From: Blastococcus saxobsidens
Lineage (GTDB): Bacteria > Actinomycetota > Actinomycetes > Mycobacteriales > Geodermatophilaceae
NCBI RefSeq assembly: GCF_010682065.1
Contig: NZ_JAAGWG010000001.1
Location: 1-64,000 of the forward strand
DNA: 64,000 nucleotides
Direction of reading: 5' to 3'
Position 1 is the first letter of the stretch, and each line of letters begins with the position of its first letter. The translations under genes and the position numbers were made by a program. Shown in pieces: positions 58,946 to 64,000 of this stretch. Under the pieces are notes generated by a model. That model did not search any database. It had not been told where the DNA came from and saw only the letters and a program-made list of their open reading frames with translations.

Positions 58946-59883
58946 CCGGCTACCTGCTCCGGCGGGTCGGCCAGTCCGCGGTCGTCCTCGCCGGGGTGAG
59001 CGTCATCGTGTTCGCCCTGGTGCACCTCGTACCGGGCGATCCGGTGCGGCTCGCGCTGGGCACGCGGTTCTCCCAGGAGAGCTACGACGCCCTGCGCGAG
59101 CGGTCCGGCCTGGACCAGCCGCTGGTCGAGCAGTTCTTCGGCTGGGCCGGCCGGGCGCTCACCGGCGACCTGGGGGTGAGCTTCCGCAGCGGGGAGACGG
59201 TGACCTCGCAGATCGCCGAGCGGCTCCCGGCCACGCTGACGCTGGCGTTCGCCTCGATCCTCGTGGCGCTGCTGATCGCCATCCCGCTGGGGACGGTCTC
59301 GGCCCTGCGGCCCCGGTCGGTCATCGACCGCGTCGCCACGGTGATCAGCCAGTTCGGGATCTCGGTGCCCGACTTCTGGATGGGCATCGTGCTCATCCTG
59401 GTCTTCGCCGGGACGCTGGGCTGGCTGCCCTCGGGCGGCTACGTGCCGATCAGCGAGGACCCGGGCGCCTGGTTCTCCCGGCTGCTGATGCCGGCCCTGG
59501 TGACCGGTGTGGTGTCGGGCTCGGTGATCACCCGGTTCGTGCGCTCCAGCGTGCTGGAGGCCCTGGGCTCGGACCACGTGCGGACGGCGCAGGCGAAGGG
59601 GTTGCCGACGCGTCAGGTGTTCACCTGGCACGTGCTCCGCAACGCGCTGCTCCCGCTGGTGACCGTCACCGGCGTCCAGCTGGCCTACCTGCTGTCGGGC
59701 GTCGTCGTCGTGGAGATCGTGTTCTCCTGGCCCGGCCTCGGGCAGCTGGCGCTGCAGGCGGTCCAGGCCCGCGACTACCCGGTGCTCCAGGGCGCGATCC
59801 TGCTGTTCGCGCTGGTCTTCCTGGTGATCAACCTGGTCGTCGACCTGCTCTACACGGCCATCGACCCGCGGATCCGGCGATGA
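58942..59883 (+). CDS. ABC transporter permease (DppB-like), probable CTG start
   Basis: A 313-residue inner-membrane permease with six helices. VLAGVSVIVFALVHLVPGDPVRLALG is TM1 plus the PGDP signature; ERLPATLTLAFASI opens the BPD_transp_1 domain. The EAA loop is DHVRTAQAKGLPTRQVFTWHVLRNALLPLV. Homology demands residues LTGYLLRRVGQSAVV before the first GTG (58996). The only in-frame start giving them is CTG at 58942, which overlaps the upstream stop as CTGA and has GGAG (58933-58936) five bases before it. I therefore propose CTG initiation; using GTG 58996 would remove half of TM1. Confidence 0.85.
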   Translation: MTGYLLRRVGQSAVVLAGVSVIVFALVHLVPGDPVRLALGTRFSQESYDALRERSGLDQPLVEQFFGWAGRALTGDLGVSFRSGETVTSQIAERLPATLTLAFASILVALLIAIPLGTVSALRPRSVIDRVATVISQFGISVPDFWMGIVLILVFAGTLGWLPSGGYVPISEDPGAWFSRLLMPALVTGVVSGSVITRFVRSSVLEALGSDHVRTAQAKGLPTRQVFTWHVLRNALLPLVTVTGVQLAYLLSGVVVVEIVFSWPGLGQLALQAVQARDYPVLQGAILLFALVFLVINLVVDLLYTAIDPRIRR

Positions 59884-59911
59884 TCCCCAGCCGGGTCCTG
59901 CTGGTGACGAC

Positions 59912-60865
59912 ATGACCGGCGCCCCCGTCCCCGAGCCCGGCGGTTCCCCGGACACCCCTGCGGGGGCGCCGGGCACGTCCCCCGTCGCGTCGCTGAAGCC
60001 GGCCCGCCCCCGCTGGCGGGAGACGCTCGGTCTGCTGGCCCGCAACCCGACGGCCGCCGTCGCCTCGGTGGTGCTGCTGCTGATCGTCGTCGTGGCGGTC
60101 TTCGACGACACGTTCGCCCCCGAGGGCGCCAACGAGATCTCGGTGACCGACCGGCTGCAGTCCCCGAGCTGGGCCCACCCGTTCGGCACCGACGACCTCG
60201 GCCGCGACATCCTCAGCCGGGTGATCCTGGGCGCCTCGGTGTCGCTCAAGGTCGGCTTCCTGGCGGTCGGCTTCGCGCTGGTCGCCGGCACGATGATCGG
60301 CCTGCTCGCCGGCTACTACGGCAAGTGGGTCGACGACGTCCTGATGCGGTTCATGGACATGCTCTTCGCCTTCCCCGCGGTGCTGCTGGCGATTGCGGTG
60401 CTCGCCGTCCGCGGGCCGGGCTCGGGCAACACCGCGCTGGCGATCGGCATCGTCTACACGCCGATCTTCGCCCGGGTCACCCGCGCCAGCGTGCTCGGCG
60501 TGCGCGAGGAGGTCTACGTGCGGGCGTCCCGCTCGGTGGGCGCCTCGGACTGGCGGATCCTGACCCGCCACATCCTGCCCAACGCCGCTCCGCCGATCAT
60601 CGTGCAGACCTCGATCAGCCTGGCGTTCGCCGTGCTGGCGGAGGCGGCGCTGTCCTTCCTCGGGCTGGGCACCCAGCCGCCGAACCCGTCGTGGGGGCTG
60701 ATGCTGGCCGAGGGCCGCGGCTACATCGAGCTGGCCTGGTGGCTGGCGTTCTTCCCGGGGATGGCGATCTTCCTGACCGTGCTGTGCTTCAACCTGCTCG
60801 GTGACGGGCTGCGGGACGCGCTGGACCCGCGGCAGCGCACGCTGATGGCCGGGGGTGGCAAGTGA
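59912..60865 (+). CDS. ABC transporter permease (DppC-like)
   Basis: A 317-residue permease: a 35-residue Pro/Gly-rich cytoplasmic N-terminus, TM1 (AAVASVVLLLIVVVAVF), the conserved HPFGTDDLGRDILSRVILGA motif, then five more helices. The EAA loop is VYVRASRSVGASDWRILTRHILPNAAPPI. It pairs with the DppB-like subunit to form the channel. ATG 59912 lies 28 bases after the previous stop. Its stop overlaps the GTG of the next gene. Confidence 0.92.
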   Translation: MTGAPVPEPGGSPDTPAGAPGTSPVASLKPARPRWRETLGLLARNPTAAVASVVLLLIVVVAVFDDTFAPEGANEISVTDRLQSPSWAHPFGTDDLGRDILSRVILGASVSLKVGFLAVGFALVAGTMIGLLAGYYGKWVDDVLMRFMDMLFAFPAVLLAIAVLAVRGPGSGNTALAIGIVYTPIFARVTRASVLGVREEVYVRASRSVGASDWRILTRHILPNAAPPIIVQTSISLAFAVLAEAALSFLGLGTQPPNPSWGLMLAEGRGYIELAWWLAFFPGMAIFLTVLCFNLLGDGLRDALDPRQRTLMAGGGK

Positions 60866-62103
60866 GCGGACAGGGGCGTGAGCATCGCAGCGAGGCGGCC
60901 GCCGACAGGGAGGGAGCATCGCAGCGAGGAACGAGCGAGGAGCGGACCGACCGCGGAGGCGGTCTCGGCATGGGAGCGAGGAGCGGAGCGCCCCGCGGGA
61001 GCGAACCGGCAAGCGCAGTGACCGCGGGGACGGCGCCGGTGCTGGAGGTCGAGGACCTGCGGGTGCGGCTGCGCACCCCGCGCGGGCCGGCCGACGTCGT
61101 CAACGGGCTCAGCTACACCGTCGGCCCCGGGGAGACGGTGGCCGTCGTGGGGGAGTCGGGCAGCGGCAAGAGCGTCTCGGTGCTCGCCCTGCTGGGCCTG
61201 CTGCCCGCGCGGGTGGCGACGGTGACCGGTCGTGCCGTGCTGCAGGGCGAGGACCTGCTGACGATGAAGCCCGAGCGGCTGCGCCAGGTGCGCGGCCCGG
61301 GCGCCGGCATGGTGTTCCAGGACCCGATGACCTCGCTGAACCCGGTGCTCACCGTGGGCCGCCAGCTCGTCGAGGGCATCCGGGCGCACGGCGACGTCTC
61401 CAAGGAGGCCGCCCGCAGCCGCGCCGCGGACCTGCTGGGGGAGGTGGGCCTGCCCGACCCGAAGGGCGCGCTGGACCGGTATCCGCACGAGCTGTCCGGT
61501 GGCATGCGGCAGCGGGTGGTCATCGCGATCGCGCTGAGCAACTCGCCGGCGCTGCTGATCGCCGACGAGGCGACGACGGCGCTGGACGTGACGGTGCAGG
61601 CGCAGATCATCGACCTGATCGAGAACCTGCAGGCCGACCGCGGCACCGGGGTCATCTGGATCACCCACGACCTCGGCGTCGTCGCGGGCATCGCCGACCG
61701 GGTGCTGGTCATGTACGGCGGCCGGTGCGTGGAGGACGGCACGGTGGACGACGTCCTGGAGCGGCCGGCCCACCCCTACACCCGCGGGCTGCTCGGGGCG
61801 CTGCCCGACCTGGCGCGGCCCGCGGTCGACGGCGTGGTCCCGGACCTGGCCACGGTGCCCGGCACCCCGCCCGCGCCGACCGACCTGCCGGAGGGTTGCG
61901 TGTTCTGGCCGCGCTGCCCGGTGCGCGGGGACGCGCGCTGCGAGCACGAGCAGCCGCCGCTGGTGCAGATCCAGGGCCTAGATCGCCACTTCGGCCCCTC
62001 GGGGTTGCCGCACCGGGCGGCGACGTGGTGCACGGAGCCGACCTCCGACACCGGACTCCCGGCGTCCGGTACGGGGAGCACGGCGCTGGGAGGCGACCGA
62101 TGA
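60862..62103 (+). CDS. ABC transporter ATP-binding protein (DppD-like) with repeat-derived ends
   Basis: A 413-residue ATPase. Walker A is GESGSGKS, Q-loop FQDPMTSLNP, signature LSGGMRQRV, Walker B LLIADEATTALD and H-loop ITHDLG. The oligopeptide C-terminal Cys block is GCVFWPRCPVRGDARCEHEQPPLV. Two oddities are seen. The first 52 residues (to GTG 61018, a plausible alternative start before TAGTAPVLEVEDLRVRL) are repeat-like Arg/Gly/Ser sequence containing two copies of GAGCATCGCAGCGAGG (60880-60895, 60914-60929). And between QI and HRAATW lies QGLDRHFGPSGLP, encoded by a degenerate family A palindrome. It powers the importer with its DppF-like partner. Confidence 0.9.
   Translation: MSGQGREHRSEAAADREGASQRGTSEERTDRGGGLGMGARSGAPRGSEPASAVTAGTAPVLEVEDLRVRLRTPRGPADVVNGLSYTVGPGETVAVVGESGSGKSVSVLALLGLLPARVATVTGRAVLQGEDLLTMKPERLRQVRGPGAGMVFQDPMTSLNPVLTVGRQLVEGIRAHGDVSKEAARSRAADLLGEVGLPDPKGALDRYPHELSGGMRQRVVIAIALSNSPALLIADEATTALDVTVQAQIIDLIENLQADRGTGVIWITHDLGVVAGIADRVLVMYGGRCVEDGTVDDVLERPAHPYTRGLLGALPDLARPAVDGVVPDLATVPGTPPAPTDLPEGCVFWPRCPVRGDARCEHEQPPLVQIQGLDRHFGPSGLPHRAATWCTEPTSDTGLPASGTGSTALGGDR
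60880..60929. repeat. Two 16-bp direct repeats in the ATPase N-terminal extension
   Basis: GAGCATCGCAGCGAGG occurs at 60880-60895 and again at 60914-60929, the latter continuing AACGAGCGAGGAGCGG. They lie in the 52-codon extension before the conserved part of the ATPase. Confidence 0.85.
61971..62000. repeat. Degenerate family A repeat inside the ATPase coding sequence
   Basis: ATCGCCACTTCGGCCCCTC (61982-62000) is the exact loop and right arm of the family A element in reverse orientation; the left arm is decayed (CCAGGGCCTAG). It is translated in frame as QGLDRHFGPS. Confidence 0.75.
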
Positions 62104-63137
62104 GCAGCGACGTGCTGGTGAGCGTGCGCGGTCTCGAGGTGCACTTCCCGGTGCGGGGGGAGGGCATCCGCAAGAAGGGCGCCGGGGTGCTGCGCGCCGT
62201 CGACGGCGTGGATCTCGACATCCTGCGCGGCGAGACGCTGGGCCTGGTGGGGGAGTCCGGCTGCGGGAAGTCCACCCTCGGCAACGCCGTCCTCCGGCTG
62301 ATCCCCTCCACCGGCGGGTCGGTCCACTTCGCCGGCACCGACGTCACCTCGGTGGGCGGCAAGGGGCTGCGCGAGCTGCGCCGCCGGGCCGGGATGGTGT
62401 TCCAGGACCCGTTCGCCTCGCTCGACCCGCGGCGCACCGTCGCCCAGACGGTGAGCGAGCCGCTGGAGGTGCACGGGCTGCGCTCCGGCCGGCGCGAGCG
62501 GGCCGCCCGGGTGGGGGAGCTGCTCGAGCTGGTCGGCCTGGACCCGGCCGTGGCGGGCCGCTACCCGCACGAGTTCTCCGGCGGTCAGCGGCAGCGCGTC
62601 GGCATCGCGCGTGCGCTGGCCGGCGAACCGGACTTCCTGGTGTGCGACGAGGCGATCGCCTCCCTCGACGTGAGCGTGCAGGCGCAGGTGCTCAACCTGC
62701 TGCGCAGGCTGCAGAAGCAGCTCGGGCTCACGCTGCTGTTCATCTCGCACGACCTGTCGGCGGTGCGGCACATCTCCGACCGGATCGCGGTCATGTACCT
62801 CGGCCGGATCGTGGAGATCGGGCCGGCGTCGGCGGTGGGCTCGGACCCGCAGATGCCCTACACGCAGGCGCTGCTCTCGGCGGTGCCCCTGCCGCACCCG
62901 GCTCTGGAGCGGGAGCGGAAGCGGATCGTGCTGCGCGGCGACGTGCCCTCGCCGTCCGCCGTCCCCTCGGGGTGCCGGTTCCGCACCCGCTGCCCGTACG
63001 TCTTCGAGCCGTGCGACGACGTCGACCCCGCGTTGCAACCGGCCGGGGCGGCCGGTCAGCAGGCGGCCTGCCACCTGCACGGCGTCGTCGGCACGCCGGT
63101 GGAGCGCACCCCCGAAGGCGTCACCGCCGAGCCCTGA
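62100..63137 (+). CDS. ABC transporter ATP-binding protein (DppF-like)
   Basis: A 345-residue ATPase with Walker A GESGCGKS, Q-loop FQDPFASLDPR, signature FSGGQRQRVGIARAL, Walker B FLVCDEAIASLD, H-loop ISHDLS, and the C-terminal oligopeptide-transporter extension PSGCRFRTRCPYVFEPC. The Walker B Pro of most relatives (DEP) is Ala in both ATPases of this operon. ATG 62100 overlaps the previous stop (ATGA). It is the last gene of the five-gene importer operon and ends seven bases before the convergent MFS gene. Confidence 0.93.
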   Translation: MSSDVLVSVRGLEVHFPVRGEGIRKKGAGVLRAVDGVDLDILRGETLGLVGESGCGKSTLGNAVLRLIPSTGGSVHFAGTDVTSVGGKGLRELRRRAGMVFQDPFASLDPRRTVAQTVSEPLEVHGLRSGRRERAARVGELLELVGLDPAVAGRYPHEFSGGQRQRVGIARALAGEPDFLVCDEAIASLDVSVQAQVLNLLRRLQKQLGLTLLFISHDLSAVRHISDRIAVMYLGRIVEIGPASAVGSDPQMPYTQALLSAVPLPHPALERERKRIVLRGDVPSPSAVPSGCRFRTRCPYVFEPCDDVDPALQPAGAAGQQAACHLHGVVGTPVERTPEGVTAEP

Positions 63138-63144
63138 CCGCGGG

Positions 63145-64000
63145 TCAGACGGCCTCGCCGACGAGGCGCGGCCGGGCGGCGGCCAGCCCGATGGCCAGCT
63201 GGCCGGCGACGACGACCAGCAGCAGCACGAGCCCGGACGTCCAGGCGTGGGTGGAGTCGTGCAGCAGGCCGACGGCGAGCGGCCCGGTGGCCGCCACGAG
63301 GTAGCCGACGCTCTGCGCGGACGCCGACAGCCGCCCGGTCTGCCCGACGTCGCGGGTGCGCTGCAGGACCAGCGTCATCGCCAGCGGGAACGAGATGCCG
63401 GTGCCCAGCCCGCACAGCAGCGCCCACAGCAGCGGCGCGACCGCCGGGGCGACGAGCAGGCCGGTCAGGCCCGCGAGGATCGGGACCGTGCCCACCAGCA
63501 CCCAGCCGCCCTGACCGGGCCGCCGGGCGGCCAGCGGGGGGACGACGAGCGACATCGGGACCCCGAGGAGAGCCGCCAGCGCGACGTAGGCGCCCGCGGC
63601 GACGGCGGAGACTCCCGCCTCCGTCTGGAGCACGTCGGGCAGCCAGGTGAGGATCGCGTAGAACGCCAGGGACTGCAGGCCGAAGAACAGCGTGACGGCC
63701 AGGGCGACCCGGTCGCGGAGCACCGCCGTGCGGGCCCCCTGCGGCGCGGCTGCCGGCCGGGGGGCGCCGCGCCGGGCGCGGGCCAGGGCGGCCACCGATC
63801 CCAGCGCGACCAGCACCAGGACGCCCCACAGCAGCAGCCCGGTGACGGCGCTCCCGCCGGCGTCGGCCAGCGGCTGGGCGAAGCCGGCGCCGAGGCTGGC
63901 CGAGGCCGCCATCGAGGCGGTGATCATGCCCAGCACCAGGGCGCTGCGGCTGCCGTACTCGGCGCGCGCGACGGCGGGGAGCAGCACGTTGGCGACCGCC
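63145..64000 (-). CDS. MFS transporter (CynX/NimT-like), 5' end outside window
   Basis: The C-terminal 284 residues of a major facilitator, in frame to the window edge (AVANVLLPAVARAEYGSR at the edge). About eight helices are visible. They start with the end of N-domain helix 4, then TM5-6, a central loop ARARRGAPRPAAAPQGARTA, and TM7-12 (LAVTLFFGLQSLAFYAILTWLP, YVALAALLGVPMSLVVPPLAA and others). ANVLLPA and the FFGLQSLAFYAxLTWLP helix are typical of the CynX/NimT cyanate-nitroimidazole group. The substrate is unknown. The start codon lies beyond base 64000. Confidence 0.88.
   Translation of the reverse strand, partial: AVANVLLPAVARAEYGSRSALVLGMITASMAASASLGAGFAQPLADAGGSAVTGLLLWGVLVLVALGSVAALARARRGAPRPAAAPQGARTAVLRDRVALAVTLFFGLQSLAFYAILTWLPDVLQTEAGVSAVAAGAYVALAALLGVPMSLVVPPLAARRPGQGGWVLVGTVPILAGLTGLLVAPAVAPLLWALLCGLGTGISFPLAMTLVLQRTRDVGQTGRLSASAQSVGYLVAATGPLAVGLLHDSTHAWTSGLVLLLVVVAGQLAIGLAAARPRLVGEAV

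Overview
The window is 64 kb of very GC-rich DNA, tightly packed with genes on both strands. It looks like a chromosome segment from a motile, spore- or stress-adapted actinobacterium. Geodermatophilales (Blastococcus, Geodermatophilus or Modestobacter type) is my best guess. Supporting signs are a proteasome activator ending in an HbYX-type tail, an actinobacterial GuaB1, a FolP2-type DHPS homologue, a FadA2-FabG4-HtdX gene trio, a class E sortase, many GGDEF/EAL/GAF signalling proteins, a chemoreceptor behind a sigma-28-type promoter, and many genes that appear to be leaderless (TANNNT six to eight bases before the start codon). No rRNA, tRNA, CRISPR array, prophage or transposase gene was seen.

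Layout: 1-5.6 kb holds a truncated arginine deiminase, an SDR, an AgpS-like FAD oxidase divergent from GlpD, and a methyltransferase. 5.6-8.3 kb holds a TipA-type MerR regulator with its own 19-bp-spacer promoter, a second methyltransferase, a YdeI-like protein and a GDT1/TMEM165-type cation transporter. 8.4-15.8 kb is a minus-strand signalling block: a GAF-PAS-GGDEF cyclase, LarC, a TPR-like-GGDEF-LarB-like fusion protein and a paralogous TPR-like-GGDEF protein. 15.9-23.5 kb holds PheA, PanE, an MMPL exporter divergent from MarR, and an ADH-SDR-MerR operon. 23.5-28.9 kb holds housekeeping genes (GroES-like, minimal zincin, GuaB1, SerS, two HAD phosphatases).

28.9-45.2 kb holds a chemoreceptor, Bpa, a class V PLP enzyme, a quinone reductase, an acyl-CoA ligase, a thioesterase, a FolP2-type protein, a MaoC hydratase, a class C serine hydrolase, HU, an aldo/keto reductase, a DUF1059 microprotein, an EAL-CBS protein and a GAF-PAS-PP2C phosphatase. 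45.3-54.2 kb is a fatty-acid region: an acyl-CoA oxidase and TetR facing thiolase, FabG4-like and HtdX-like genes, then a nitrilase flanked by an exact 18-bp direct repeat, then an acyl-CoA dehydrogenase with a one-base frameshift. 54.5-57.3 kb encodes a LANTG-anchored surface protein, its likely class E sortase and a 52-residue membrane protein. 57.4-63.1 kb is a five-gene peptide/nickel-type ABC importer. The window ends inside an MFS gene.

The most unusual item is the GGDEF-LarB-like fusion next to LarC. Its LarB-like domain seems to lack the catalytic cysteine, so it may be a c-di-GMP-linked branch of nickel-pincer biology or a repurposed PurE fold. Intergenic regions carry at least three families of dispersed palindromic or GC-rich repeats. 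A degenerate copy of one family lies inside the coding sequence of an ABC ATPase.
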